NCBI GenBank assembly: GCA_022710185.1
Contig: JAKLHK010000001.1
Location: 126,632 to 190,631 of the forward strand
Direction: 5' to 3'
Origin: Bacteroidota bacterium
GTDB taxonomy: Bacteria; Bacteroidota; Bacteroidia; Bacteroidales; JAGNHN01
DNA: 64,000 bases
Shown here: positions 1 through 8,436 of the stretch, piece after piece
How the letters are laid out: every line of letters starts with the position of its first letter
Position numbering within the stretch: position 1 is the stretch's first letter
Program-made: the position numbers and the translations under genes
Notes under the pieces: model-generated
What the model was told of the DNA's origin: nothing
Database searches by the model: none
What the model saw: only the letters and a program-made list of their open reading frames with translations

Positions 1-535
1 GCTGCAACCCTTCGATGAAGTGTACCGATGAGCCCAGTCCGGTCATCACCGTGGCGGCCCAGCCCCCGAAAATGGACAGGAACATGCTGATGATCACCAG
101 AATCGGGTTCAGCAACACCGCGGCTACGATCTTGGGGAAGATAAGGTAGGCGGCAGAGTTCACCCCCATGATCTCCAGGGCATCGATCTGCTCGGTCACC
201 CGCATGGTGCCGATTTCTGAAGCAACGCGCGATCCTACCTTTCCCGCCAGAAAAAGGCTGATGATGGTAGGCGAAAACTCCAGGATGACGGATTGGCGCG
301 TAGTAAAGCCCACGGTCCAGTCGGGAATAAGGGGACTGTCGATATTGAAGGCCGTTTGGATGGCAACCACGGCACCCATGAACACCGAGATGATCGCTAC
401 GATTCCCAGGGAATCTATTCCCAGGTTTTGCCCTTCGATAAAGAACTGGTGCCTGAACACGCTGGATTTCTCGGGCCGGGTGAACACCCTCCGCATCAGG
501 ATCAGGTAGGCGCCGATGTCACGCAATAGTCCCAT
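1..535 (-). CDS. mlaE: MlaE/YrbE-family ABC transporter permease (3' end outside window)
   Basis: The reading frame begins with ATG at 533-535 on the minus strand and stays open to the window edge, so only about 178 N-terminal residues are seen. The translation starts MGLLRDIGAYLILMRRVF and contains hydrophobic segments and the family hallmark around residues 95-125 (FSPTIISLFLAGKVGSRVAS, then EIGTMRVTEQIDALEIMGVN). MlaE permeases are the inner-membrane core of Mla/MCE phospholipid transporters that maintain outer-membrane lipid asymmetry. The partner ATPase and MCE-domain genes would be expected beyond position 1, but this cannot be seen. A TACCTTAG sequence (minus strand, 544-551) resembles a -7 promoter element with one mismatch. 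Confidence 0.93.
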   Translation of the reverse strand, partial: MGLLRDIGAYLILMRRVFTRPEKSSVFRHQFFIEGQNLGIDSLGIVAIISVFMGAVVAIQTAFNIDSPLIPDWTVGFTTRQSVILEFSPTIISLFLAGKVGSRVASEIGTMRVTEQIDALEIMGVNSAAYLIFPKIVAAVLLNPILVIISMFLSIFGGWAATVMTGLGSSVHFIEGLQ

Positions 536-583
536 TGGAGTTGCTAAGGTAGGGAAAAAGTGGCAGGTCTGCCTTCGGCAGAC

Positions 584-630
<47 letters not shown>

Positions 631-646
<16 letters not shown>

Positions 647-906
647 AGTGGGAAGATGGCTGGATTCGCTGAAACCAGTGATGTGGCGTGCGATGCATCG
701 GACCGGAGTGGATGGTGGAGGTATACGGTAGGATAGGGACCAGGTTTTGGCGGGGTATTGAACGACCAGGTCGGGCAGTCACATTTCTTTTTTCTGACGT
801 GCTTTCTGGGATATTGGCTCTGCTGGCAGGCCGGGGCCATGCAAAGTATGGAGGTCAGGATGAGAAAGACGTGAAGCCTGCGGTTTATCTTACTGAGCAA
901 ATTCAT
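631..906 (-). CDS. small Cys-containing lipoprotein, hypothetical
   Basis: The 91-residue ORF has a basic N-terminus, a hydrophobic stretch and a lipobox-like MAPAC (Cys27), consistent with a lipoprotein signal peptide. The mature part begins QQSQYPRKHVRKKKCDCPTW; the KKKCDCPTW block followed by proline-rich sequence resembles short Cys-containing Bacteroidota lipoproteins, although I cannot name the family. The C-terminus (LATSH) is written in the heptad repeat that overlaps the stop codon, so the true end may have drifted. A second heptad array lies just upstream of the start. No partner gene is evident; mlaE is downstream on the same strand. Whether it is expressed is inference. Confidence 0.55.
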
Positions 907-929
907 GAAGGCAAAGGTAAGGCGGTTGG

Positions 930-978
930 ATGTTCTATGTGCTATGTGCTGTGTGCTATGTGCTGTGTGCTGTGTGCG
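930..978. repeat. heptanucleotide tandem repeat, 7 copies of RTGTGCT
   Basis: Seven 7-bp units run from 930 to 978: ATGTTCT, ATGTGCT, ATGTGCT, GTGTGCT, ATGTGCT, GTGTGCT, GTGTGCG. It sits upstream of the small lipoprotein start (906, minus) and upstream of manC. Unit length is the same as in the 584-646 array, but the sequence is different. Confidence 0.85.
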
Positions 979-1044
979 TCCGGGTATAGACTGTTCCCCA
1001 GGTTCGGGCAGGCTATCCTCTGAGAGTATTAACCGGGGTTTTCC

Positions 1045-1052
1045 TATCTTTG
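1045..1052 (+). promoter_or_regulatory. -7 promoter element TATCTTTG before manC
   Basis: TATCTTTG matches the Bacteroidota sigma-A -7 consensus TAnnTTTG exactly and lies 60 bp before the manC start. The 14-mer CTATCTTTGCGCCC recurs identically before the gene at 4795. I do not see a clear -33 TTTG. Confidence 0.5.
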
Positions 1053-1111
1053 CGCCCGCCGCATATTATGCGTAATTCAATGATCAGGAAGCATAAAAGC
1101 CTGTCTTCTCA

Positions 1112-2203
1112 ATGAACGAACACTACTATGGCGTGATCATGGCCGGGGGCGTGGGTACCCGGTTCTGGCCCATGAGCCGCAAGGACCATCCCAAGCAGTT
1201 CATCGACATCCTGGGAACCGGGGAGACCCTCATCCAGCAGACGGTACGCCGTTTCCGCGGGATATGCCCGGAGGAGAATATTTTCATCGTCACCAATGCC
1301 GACTATACTGATCTGGTGCGAAAGCAGCTCCCGGGGATTCGGCCGCAGAATATCCTGAGTGAGCCCTCGCGCCGGAACACCGCGCCTTGCATTGCCTATG
1401 CCACACATAAGATAGGCGCCATGGATCCTGATGCGGTACTCGTGGTTGCACCCTCCGATCATATCATACTGAAGGAGGACGAATTCCGGAACGATATCCT
1501 TGCCGGCCTGAGGGCCGCTGAAGAAAATGAATGGCTGCTTACCCTCGGCATACGCCCCAGTCGTCCGGACACCGGCTACGGCTATATCCAATTCGATGAA
1601 AAAAACGCCTGGAATAAGGACCATCGCGTAGCTAAAGTGGTGACATTCACAGAGAAACCTCAGCTTGAGATGGCAAGGTCCTTCCTGGCCAGCGGAGATT
1701 TCCTCTGGAACTCGGGCATCTTCATCTGGTCACTGAGAAGTGTCCAGAAAGCGTTCAAGGCACATCTCCCGGAACTCTATCAACTCTTCAGTAAAGGACA
1801 ACACCTTTTCAACACCCCTGATGAACAGGCATTCATCGTCAATGCCTATACAGTATGCAAGAGCATCAGTATCGATTACGGAGTGATGGAAAAGGCCGAT
1901 AACGTGCATGTGATCGCTGCCGACTTTGGTTGGTCCGATCTGGGCACCTGGGGCTCGCTGTACGATACCCAAGTCAAGGACGAGAAAGGGAACTCCATCG
2001 TAGGTGATTACGTAATGGCTTACGATACAAATAATTGCATCATCAATATGCCTACCGGCAAACTGGCTGTCATCCAGGGGATGGATGGATATATCATCGT
2101 GGAAGATGACGGTATACTGTTGATCTGCCGGCGGGAGGACGAGCAGCAGATCCGGCAGTTCGTGAACGACGTCAAGGTGGAAAAGGGCGAGGAATATGTG
2201 TGA
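1112..2203 (+). CDS. manC: mannose-1-phosphate guanylyltransferase
   Basis: This 363-residue enzyme makes GDP-mannose from mannose-1-phosphate and GTP, a cytosolic precursor for surface glycans. The nucleotide-binding signature GGVGTRFWPMSR is at residues 12-23. FTEKP near residue 180 and WNSGIFIW near 198 are the sugar-phosphate and metal-binding motifs of the GMP family. The length fits the single-domain form with a short C-terminal beta-helix-like tail and no fused phosphomannose isomerase domain. A promoter-like TATCTTTG lies upstream and the S46 peptidase follows after 73 bp on the same strand. The assignment is secure; use in LPS, capsule or protein glycosylation is not visible here. 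Confidence 0.96.
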   Translation: MNEHYYGVIMAGGVGTRFWPMSRKDHPKQFIDILGTGETLIQQTVRRFRGICPEENIFIVTNADYTDLVRKQLPGIRPQNILSEPSRRNTAPCIAYATHKIGAMDPDAVLVVAPSDHIILKEDEFRNDILAGLRAAEENEWLLTLGIRPSRPDTGYGYIQFDEKNAWNKDHRVAKVVTFTEKPQLEMARSFLASGDFLWNSGIFIWSLRSVQKAFKAHLPELYQLFSKGQHLFNTPDEQAFIVNAYTVCKSISIDYGVMEKADNVHVIAADFGWSDLGTWGSLYDTQVKDEKGNSIVGDYVMAYDTNNCIINMPTGKLAVIQGMDGYIIVEDDGILLICRREDEQQIRQFVNDVKVEKGEEYV

Positions 2204-2276
2204 CCATGCCCAACGTTTGATGCCCGACTCCGAAACCAACCCATGATAAGGTAACAATCACAAATCCAATACACTA

Positions 2277-4490
2277 ATGAGAAAACTTTTTCTTGCTTTA
2301 AGCTTTGCGGTGCTGCTCGGTGGCAGCCTGCGGGCCGATGAGGGCATGTGGCTCCCTATGCTCGTTGAGCGGCTCAACTACACTGATATGCAGAAAATGG
2401 GCCTGCAGCTGACGCCTGAAGAAATTTACAGCGTGAACCATAGCAGCCTGAAAGATGCCATTATCATCTTCGGCCGCGGCTGCACCGGGGAGATGATCTC
2501 CGGACAGGGCCTGGTGCTCACCAACCACCACTGCGGTTATGGGGCCATACAGGCCAACAGTTCCGTGGAACACGACTATCTCACCGACGGCTTCTGGGCC
2601 CGCTCACTTCAGGAAGAACTGAAGAACGAAGGCCTGACCGCCAAGTTCCTGGTACGTATGGAAGATGTGAGCGCACGCGTGCTCGAAGGGATCAGGGCAG
2701 ACATGAGCGAAACGGATCGTGCTGCCAGGATCAAGGAACGCTCGGCTGCCATCGAAAAGGAAGCTACCGAAGGCACCCATTACGATGCCGTGGTCAAGGA
2801 CTTCTTCTATGGCAACGAGTATTACCTTTTCGTCTACGAAACGTTCAAGGATGTCAGGCTCGTTGGGGCACCCCCGTCCTCCATCGGTAAGTTCGGTTAT
2901 GATACCGACAACTGGATGTGGCCCCGGCATACGGGCGACTTCTCCCTTTTCCGTATTTATGCCGGCCCCGACGGCAAGCCGGCAGACTATTCCACCGACA
3001 ACGTCCCCCTGCGCCCAAAACATTTCCTGCCGGTCAGTATGGATGGTGTGAAGAAGGGCGACTTTGCCATGATCATGGGCAATCCGGGCAGCACCTCCCG
3101 CTATATGACCTCATACGGGATTCAGCAAAACCTGGGATCCACCCTGCCCACCCGCATCAAGATCCGCGAGAAGAAGCTGGAAATCCTCAAAGCTGACATG
3201 GACGCCAGCGCCGAGGTACGCATCAAGTACGCAAGCAAATATGCCGGCATCTCCAATTACTGGAAGAACTTCATCGGCATGTCGCGTGGCCTGAAACGCC
3301 TCAGGGTTTACGATGATAAAAAGGCCCTGGAAGACCAGTTCTCCGCCTGGGTGAATGCCAGCCCGGACCGCAAGGCAAAGTACGGCGAGGCCCTCACGCT
3401 CATCAGCAAGGGATATTCAGACAAGGAAAAATACAACGAGGCCTATTATTATTTCATCGAGGCCATTGCCAGCGGTGCTGAGATCATGCGCTTCTCCAAA
3501 GGCTTTGAGGGCCTGGCCAAGGCCCTGGAATCGGGGGACCAGGCCAAAGTCGACGCTGAAAAGGCACGACTGAAGGGAATGTCCGCCGCCTTCTTCAAAG
3601 ACTACCACCAGCCAACCGACCAGAAGATCATGGCTGCCATGCTGGAGATGTACCACAGGGACGTTGAGCCCGACCAGCAGCCGGCCATACTGAAGTCGCT
3701 GCATTCAAAATACAAAGGGGACTGGGCAAAATATGCCGCCAAGGTATTCTCATCCTCTGCCTTCAGCAGCCCGGCCAGAGTGGACGCCCTCCTGGCCAAA
3801 CCGAGCGCCAAGGCCATCCTTAAAGACCCGGCCCTGCAGCTGGTGAACGCCTTTTACGAGCAGTTCTTCGAGATCCGCAAGCTCTCCGGCAACAGCGATG
3901 AGTCGCAAGCCAGGGGGTATCGCCTCTTTGTGGCCGGATTGAGGGAAATGCAACCCGACAAGAAGTTCTATCCTGATGCCAACTTCACCATGCGACTAAC
4001 CTATGGCACGGTGCAGGACTATTTTCCCGCCGATGCCGTGCACTACGACTATTATACTACCCTTGATGGGGTTATGGAGAAGGAAGATCCGGACAATTAT
4101 GAATTTCATGTGCCCAAGGAGCTGAAGGCCCTGTGGGAGCGTAAGGATTTCGGTGCATACGGGAATGGCGACGATATGTGGGTGTGTTTCCTGACTACCC
4201 ACGACATCACCGGCGGCAATTCCGGCAGTCCGGTGCTCAACGGCAAAGGGGAGCTGATCGGCCTGGCCTTCGACGGAAACTGGGAAGCCATGAGCGGCGA
4301 CATCGCCTTCGAGCCCGAGTTGCAACGCACCATCAATGTGGACATCCGCTATGTGCTTTTCATTATCGACAAGTTTGCCGGAGCGCAGAATATTATGTCG
4401 GAGCTAAAGCTGGTCAGCAGGCCAAGGGTGGAACCGTCAGTTCCTCAAGGGAATGCTGAAGCTGTGGAGCCCGCAGTGAAGATGAATTAG
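2277..4490 (+). CDS. S46 family dipeptidyl peptidase, DPP7-type
   Basis: The 737-residue protein starts with a Sec signal peptide (about residues 1-20, ending LRA-DEG). S46 serine exopeptidases act in the periplasm, releasing dipeptides from peptide N-termini. The triad can be placed as His85 (TNHHCGY), Asp221 (PRHTGDF) and Ser649 (GGNSGSP). The residue 18 after the serine, which separates DPP7 (Gly, hydrophobic preference) from DPP11 (Arg, Asp/Glu preference) in Porphyromonas enzymes, is Gly667, so a DPP7-like specificity is inferred. A hairpin terminator follows at 4549-4587. A second S46 gene of the same type is at 32443-34587, with H86, S649 and G667. Confidence 0.96.
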   Translation: MRKLFLALSFAVLLGGSLRADEGMWLPMLVERLNYTDMQKMGLQLTPEEIYSVNHSSLKDAIIIFGRGCTGEMISGQGLVLTNHHCGYGAIQANSSVEHDYLTDGFWARSLQEELKNEGLTAKFLVRMEDVSARVLEGIRADMSETDRAARIKERSAAIEKEATEGTHYDAVVKDFFYGNEYYLFVYETFKDVRLVGAPPSSIGKFGYDTDNWMWPRHTGDFSLFRIYAGPDGKPADYSTDNVPLRPKHFLPVSMDGVKKGDFAMIMGNPGSTSRYMTSYGIQQNLGSTLPTRIKIREKKLEILKADMDASAEVRIKYASKYAGISNYWKNFIGMSRGLKRLRVYDDKKALEDQFSAWVNASPDRKAKYGEALTLISKGYSDKEKYNEAYYYFIEAIASGAEIMRFSKGFEGLAKALESGDQAKVDAEKARLKGMSAAFFKDYHQPTDQKIMAAMLEMYHRDVEPDQQPAILKSLHSKYKGDWAKYAAKVFSSSAFSSPARVDALLAKPSAKAILKDPALQLVNAFYEQFFEIRKLSGNSDESQARGYRLFVAGLREMQPDKKFYPDANFTMRLTYGTVQDYFPADAVHYDYYTTLDGVMEKEDPDNYEFHVPKELKALWERKDFGAYGNGDDMWVCFLTTHDITGGNSGSPVLNGKGELIGLAFDGNWEAMSGDIAFEPELQRTINVDIRYVLFIIDKFAGAQNIMSELKLVSRPRVEPSVPQGNAEAVEPAVKMN

Positions 4491-4548
4491 TGAATGCCTG
4501 TACCCTGGCCGTGGCGATTCAGGTCGAGGCACAGGATGTGAGGAACTG

Positions 4549-4587
4549 AAGAGGCCAGGGTGGCGTAAAAGACTGCCCTGGTCTCTT
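4549..4587 (+). terminator. Rho-independent terminator of the S46 gene
   Basis: AAGAGGCCAGGG (4549-4560) pairs with CCCTGGTCTCTT (4576-4587) in a 12-bp stem with one G-U pair and a 15-nt loop. The sequence CCTTTTATT follows. It lies 58 bp after the S46 stop codon. Confidence 0.75.
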
Positions 4588-4643
4588 CCTTTTATTATAC
4601 TGATAATCATCCCATTACAGCCCATAACCGTTATAGCCGTTTA

Positions 4644-4672
4644 TTAACCGTTATAACGGTTATAACGGTTAA
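4644..4672. repeat. palindromic repeat, AACCGTTATAACGGTT family
   Basis: Arms TTAACCGTTATAAC (4644-4657) and GTTATAACGGTTAA (4659-4672) are perfectly complementary around a single central base. It contains the 16-bp palindrome AACCGTTATAACGGTT (4646-4661). Related CCGTTATA words precede it (4625-4640). A related hairpin is at 24192-24228. It lies between a terminator and the next promoter, so it is unlikely to be the main terminator. Confidence 0.85.
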
Positions 4673-4768
4673 TCGACATATTGCGCTGATTTTGTGGTTA
4701 TTATGACTCTTAAATCCCCCGGTCCACCAAAGCCATCCCAATTCCCCCCACACCCCCGGCGATTGCAC

Positions 4769-4776
4769 TATCTTTG
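4769..4776 (+). promoter_or_regulatory. -7 promoter element TATCTTTG before the 212-aa gene
   Basis: TATCTTTG lies 18 bp before the ATG at 4795, implying a leader of only about 10-12 nt. It shares CTATCTTTGCGCCC with the manC promoter. Confidence 0.5.
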
Positions 4777-4794
4777 CGCCCTAATTAACACCTC

Positions 4795-5433
4795 ATGGAG
4801 TGGTATAACCCTCACAACGAATTCCGGTGGTTCGGACTGCAGACCCTGGCAATCGCCGAAAGCATGGAACGACTGGCCGGAGTTTCGGAGGCGCTGGAGG
4901 ACCACGAAGTTTATCTCCTTTCCCAACGTGCTAACCGCATGGAATGCAGGATGAATACAAGGGAATTGGAGATCAGGGAGCTGGTGAATGCCGATGAGGG
5001 CCTCGAACAATGGAAAATCAAGGTAAGGGAATCATTTCCTATGGCCCGTACTGTGCTGGAGGATGAGATCCTCCCGATGCTGGGACTCCATGCCTCACTG
5101 CGCCAGGAAGAGTATGATATGGAAGAGGTGGTCGATAAAGTGATTACCAACGCTCCCGAGCTCATCGCCGTGCACATTCACCGCCGTGGAAGGCAGTGGC
5201 AGCAACGAAACTGCCGCCTGGAGCATTCCGAACTGCTGATCAATGGGGCGTATCTGAGGTCCCTGGCGATCACCGGACCTGATCCTGTGGAAGTCCGCCA
5301 GCTTCGGCAGGAACTCGGACTCTCCGGGTACGAAAATGTCAGCTACCTCGGAGTATTGAAGCGCATCACGGGGATGGTGCCTATGGTGAAGGTGCCTGAC
5401 CTGCCTCCTTCAGGTGAGGTGCCATATCCTTAA
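4795..5433 (+). CDS. conserved hypothetical protein, 212 aa
   Basis: I do not recognise the family with certainty. The protein has no signal peptide or membrane segment and looks soluble and cytosolic. Residues around 45-80 (CRMNTRELEIRELVNADEGL, then EQWKI) alternate in a beta-strand-like way with conserved-looking charged residues. This resembles the (K/R)xRxxELDIKxL...GLEQW pattern of uncharacterised phosphate-binding CYTH-like proteins, which is a weak analogy only. The C-terminal tail is proline-rich. It has its own short-leader promoter and ends 12 bp from the convergent IPExxxVDY gene. The ATG fits the promoter spacing. Confidence 0.75.
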   Translation: MEWYNPHNEFRWFGLQTLAIAESMERLAGVSEALEDHEVYLLSQRANRMECRMNTRELEIRELVNADEGLEQWKIKVRESFPMARTVLEDEILPMLGLHASLRQEEYDMEEVVDKVITNAPELIAVHIHRRGRQWQQRNCRLEHSELLINGAYLRSLAITGPDPVEVRQLRQELGLSGYENVSYLGVLKRITGMVPMVKVPDLPPSGEVPYP

Positions 5434-5445
5434 GCCCGGTCAGCT

Positions 5446-5931
5446 TCACCACCGTGCATCCTCTTCACTCACTCTTCCTTTCCATCGCCTGAGCAAGGGT
5501 ATAGTACCTACCTCAAGATCAGTAAAAAAGGCTTCCGCATCCTTCAATTTGGTGACGTCCAGCTCATGGCAGAACTGTACCCCGGGATAACGCATGAGAT
5601 CACGTCCCATCCCCACCAGGTCGGGGTCGCCATCACCCCCGCTGATCAGCCAGTAGTCGAAGCGACGCTCTGATACCAGCACCGCCAGGCCATCCAGCTT
5701 ATTGGCCAGAAGAAAAAAATCCACCTTGTTCCGAGGGTCTCGGGCCGCAAACAGGGGCAGTTGTCCGCTGAAGTGGGGCATGTGCATCGCGATCTCTTCT
5801 TCCTGGCAGAAATCCAGCCCGCTGGATCCCGAAAGAAAATACGCCAGACGGAAATCCTGGAGGGTGCATGAGATTCCCAGCAGACGATAGGGGTATTCCG
5901 GGGCAATATCCAGTTTGAGACGCCTGGCCAT
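5446..5931 (-). CDS. IPExxxVDY family protein
   Basis: This 161-residue protein matches the Bacteroidota-specific IPExxxVDY family: an N-terminal KLDI...YRLLGIS block, LQDFRLAYFLS, a central RDPRNKVDFFLLANK, then ERRFDYWLISGG in place of the IPExxxVDY motif. The namesake motif is degenerate here. Function is unknown. The position next to rnc, fabF and acpP is the usual one for the family. I chose ATG at 5929-5931 over the GTG three codons upstream. A TATCTTTA element (minus, 5962-5969) suggests separate transcription from rnc. Confidence 0.8.
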   Translation of the reverse strand: MARRLKLDIAPEYPYRLLGISCTLQDFRLAYFLSGSSGLDFCQEEEIAMHMPHFSGQLPLFAARDPRNKVDFFLLANKLDGLAVLVSERRFDYWLISGGDGDPDLVGMGRDLMRYPGVQFCHELDVTKLKDAEAFFTDLEVGTIPLLRRWKGRVSEEDARW

Positions 5932-5984
5932 AGTACTCACGACCCCTGCCTGGGGCTGCCCTAAAGATAATCAAATGCTGTGGA

Positions 5985-6749
5985 TCAGCCCACGGGGATC
6001 GCCACCGGAGCAGGATGTTGTTTTTCGATCTCAAGTTTGGAGCATACCTTTTCCGCTGCGATCTTTTCCGCTCCTTTGATGGAATAATCGCGGGCTGAGC
6101 AAACGGGTTCGTTATCGACCCTCACCTCCACCACATATTGCTTTCCATGCCCGTTACCCACCTCCTCCACCACCTTGAAGGCCACCGCTTTCTTTTCACG
6201 CTGGCTCCATTCGATAAGCCGGCTCTTGAAGTTCACCTCTGTATTCTCCAGGGCCTCGAGGTCGAAATGGGTATTGATGATGCGGTGTATGATCACCTTT
6301 CGGGCATAATGATAGCCCCGGTCAAGGTACAGGGCCCCGATGAATGCTTCGAAGGCGTCGCCCGACATGGAGCGGGCCTGGTTGTTGATATCGGGGCTGG
6401 CCAGAATCAGCTGCTCCACGCCCATCTTCACACTCAGCTTGTTGAGCTGTGCCCGGCTGACCAGCTTGGCCCGCATATCGGTGAGGAAGCCCTCCTCGCG
6501 GCTGGGGTATTTCTTGAATAGAAAATCGGCCACTACAGCGCTGAGCACGGCATCGCCCAGGTACTCGAGGCGTTCGTTGCTCACTTTGGTGCCATGGATA
6601 AATTCCCGGGAAGCGGACTTATGCCGGAACGCCAGTTTGTAGGGATAGATGTTCCCCGGCCAGAACCCGAAGATGTTACGTATAGCTCTCCGGAGTTCCC
6701 TGTCGGGCGAAATGACGGCCCTTACCGCATTCAGGGAAGGTACGAGCAC
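5985..6749 (-). CDS. rnc: ribonuclease III
   Basis: This 254-residue enzyme cuts double-stranded RNA in rRNA and mRNA processing. The catalytic signature NERLEYLGDAVLS is at residues 58-70 and the second acidic motif is in GDAFEAFIGALYLD. The C-terminal third is a double-stranded-RNA-binding domain (SRLIEWSQ ... AEKVCSKLE). The start is a GTG (6747-6749), 6 bp after the fabF stop, so translation is probably coupled. The N-terminal tail of about 25 residues before the RNase domain is normal for Bacteroidota. Confidence 0.97.
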   Translation of the reverse strand: MLVPSLNAVRAVISPDRELRRAIRNIFGFWPGNIYPYKLAFRHKSASREFIHGTKVSNERLEYLGDAVLSAVVADFLFKKYPSREEGFLTDMRAKLVSRAQLNKLSVKMGVEQLILASPDINNQARSMSGDAFEAFIGALYLDRGYHYARKVIIHRIINTHFDLEALENTEVNFKSRLIEWSQREKKAVAFKVVEEVGNGHGKQYVVEVRVDNEPVCSARDYSIKGAEKIAAEKVCSKLEIEKQHPAPVAIPVG

Positions 6750-6755
6750 CGGGAC

Positions 6756-8006
6756 CTATTCGAATTTCTTGAAGATCAGTGTAGCGTTATGCCCACCGAA
6801 CCCAAAGGTATTGCTCAGGGCATAGCGGAGTTCCCGCTTCGCGGCCTGGCCGAAGGTGTAATCCAAGCCATAGGCCAGCTCCGGGTCATCGGTGAAGTGG
6901 TTGATGGTGGGCGGAACCAGGCTGTTCCTCACGGCCAGCAGGGCCGCGATGGCCTCCACCGCGCCGGCGGCTCCAAGCAGGTGGCCGGTCATCGACTTGG
7001 TAGAGTTGACGGCAATGCGGGGGGCATGTTCTCCGAAAAGGGTCGAGACAGCCTTGGTCTCTGCCACATCGCCCAGGGGGGTGGATGTGCCGTGGGTGTT
7101 GATATGGTCGATGTCGGCCGTTGTGATGCCTGCATCATGCAGGGCGGCTTTCATGGAGAGGATGGCCCCTTCCCCCTCCGGGTGGGGCGAGGTCATGTGG
7201 TAGGCATCGGCGCTGAGCCCGCTGCCAACAACCTCACCATAGATGCGGGCACCCCGGGCAAGGGCATGCTCCAGTTCTTCGAACACGAGGGCTCCTCCGC
7301 CTTCGCCCAGCACGAAGCCGTCACGGTCCTTGTCGAAGGGGCGAGACGCTGTAGCCGGATCATCGTTACGGGTGGAAATGGCGTGCATGGCGTTGAAACC
7401 ACCCACTCCGGCCTCGTTTACGGCAGCTTCCGAGCCCCCGGTGAGGAAGAGGTCGGCCTTGCCCAGCCGGATGTAGTTCAGAGCGTCGATCAGGCTGTTG
7501 GCTGAAGAGGCGCAGGCCGAGACCGTAGCAAAGTTGGGGCCCCGCAGGCCGTAACGTATGGAGATGTGGCCAGCCGTGATGTCGGCAATCATTTTCGGAA
7601 TGAAGAAGGGGTTGAAACGCGGTGTGCCGTCACCCCGCGCAAAATCCCCCACTTCATTCAGAAAGGTGTCCAAACCCCCGATACCAGAGGCCCAGATCAC
7701 GCCAAAGCGGTCCTTGTCCACGCGCTCCAGGTCGATCCCCGAATCACGCATGGCCTCGTCGGCACTGATCATGCCGTACTGCGCATACAGATCATACTTC
7801 CGCAATTCCTTGCGGTCGAAATGGTTCAGCCCATCATACCCCTTCACCTCGCAGGCAAACTGCGTCTTGAACTTGGAGGTGTCGAATCGGGTGATGGGAG
7901 CCGCACCGCTAACCCCATTAACCAAACTGTCCCAGTATTCCGGGACAGTGTTGCCTATTGGAGTGACAGCGCCGAGGCCGGTGACGACAACCCGCTTTAA
8001 CTCCAT
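6756..8006 (-). CDS. fabF: beta-ketoacyl-ACP synthase II
   Basis: This 416-residue condensing enzyme elongates acyl-ACP in type II fatty acid synthesis. The Cys-His-His triad is Cys165 (VSACASSAN), His305 (NTHGTSTPLGD) and His342 (SMTGHLLGAAGA), with Lys337. The length is standard for FabF. It lies 19 bp downstream of acpP and 6 bp upstream of rnc, the classical acpP-fabF-rnc operon. Confidence 0.98.
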   Translation of the reverse strand: MELKRVVVTGLGAVTPIGNTVPEYWDSLVNGVSGAAPITRFDTSKFKTQFACEVKGYDGLNHFDRKELRKYDLYAQYGMISADEAMRDSGIDLERVDKDRFGVIWASGIGGLDTFLNEVGDFARGDGTPRFNPFFIPKMIADITAGHISIRYGLRGPNFATVSACASSANSLIDALNYIRLGKADLFLTGGSEAAVNEAGVGGFNAMHAISTRNDDPATASRPFDKDRDGFVLGEGGGALVFEELEHALARGARIYGEVVGSGLSADAYHMTSPHPEGEGAILSMKAALHDAGITTADIDHINTHGTSTPLGDVAETKAVSTLFGEHAPRIAVNSTKSMTGHLLGAAGAVEAIAALLAVRNSLVPPTINHFTDDPELAYGLDYTFGQAAKRELRYALSNTFGFGGHNATLIFKKFE

Positions 8007-8025
8007 AAAAATTCAGATCGAATGA

Positions 8026-8259
8026 TTACTTGTTCTCTTCGATGTACTTGATCGCATCACCGACGGTGCCGATCTTCTCAGCCTGATCATCGGGAATGGC
8101 AATGTTGAATTCCTTCTCGAACTCCATGATGAGTTCCACAGTGTCGAGGGAGTCGGCTCCCAGATCGTTGGTGAAGCTGGCCTCAGGGGTCACCTCACTC
8201 TCATCCACACCAAGCTTGTCAACGATGATAGCTTTTACTCTTTCAGCGATGTCAGACAT
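8026..8259 (-). CDS. acpP: acyl carrier protein
   Basis: This 77-residue acidic protein carries acyl chains on 4'-phosphopantetheine attached to Ser37 in the [15 protein letters not shown] motif. It is first in the acpP-fabF-rnc operon. A TTTCTTTG sequence (minus, 8287-8294) about 30 bp upstream is a one-mismatch -7 element. Confidence 0.98.
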   Translation of the reverse strand: MSDIAERVKAIIVDKLGVDESEVTPEASFTNDLGADSLDTVELIMEFEKEFNIAIPDDQAEKIGTVGDAIKYIEENK

Positions 8260-8410
8260 GATCGTTCAGATTTTGGTTAACAGGTGCAAAGAAAGACATT
8301 TTGGAAGATATAACAATAGATTTTCTTCACTGCCCTGAATGACTGATAGATAGGATGAATGCTCCAGCGCAGGGCACTGGACGGGAAAGTGTTCCTGAAA
8401 GATAATTGGA

Positions 8411-8418
8411 TACTTTTG
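8411..8418 (+). promoter_or_regulatory. -7 promoter element TACTTTTG before purN
   Basis: TACTTTTG matches TAnnTTTG and lies 18 bp before the GTG at 8437. The spacing equals that before the gene at 4795. It falls inside the upstream extension of the purN frame, which argues against the ATG at 8359. Confidence 0.5.
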
Positions 8419-8436
8419 CCCTTAAACGCAGCCCCC

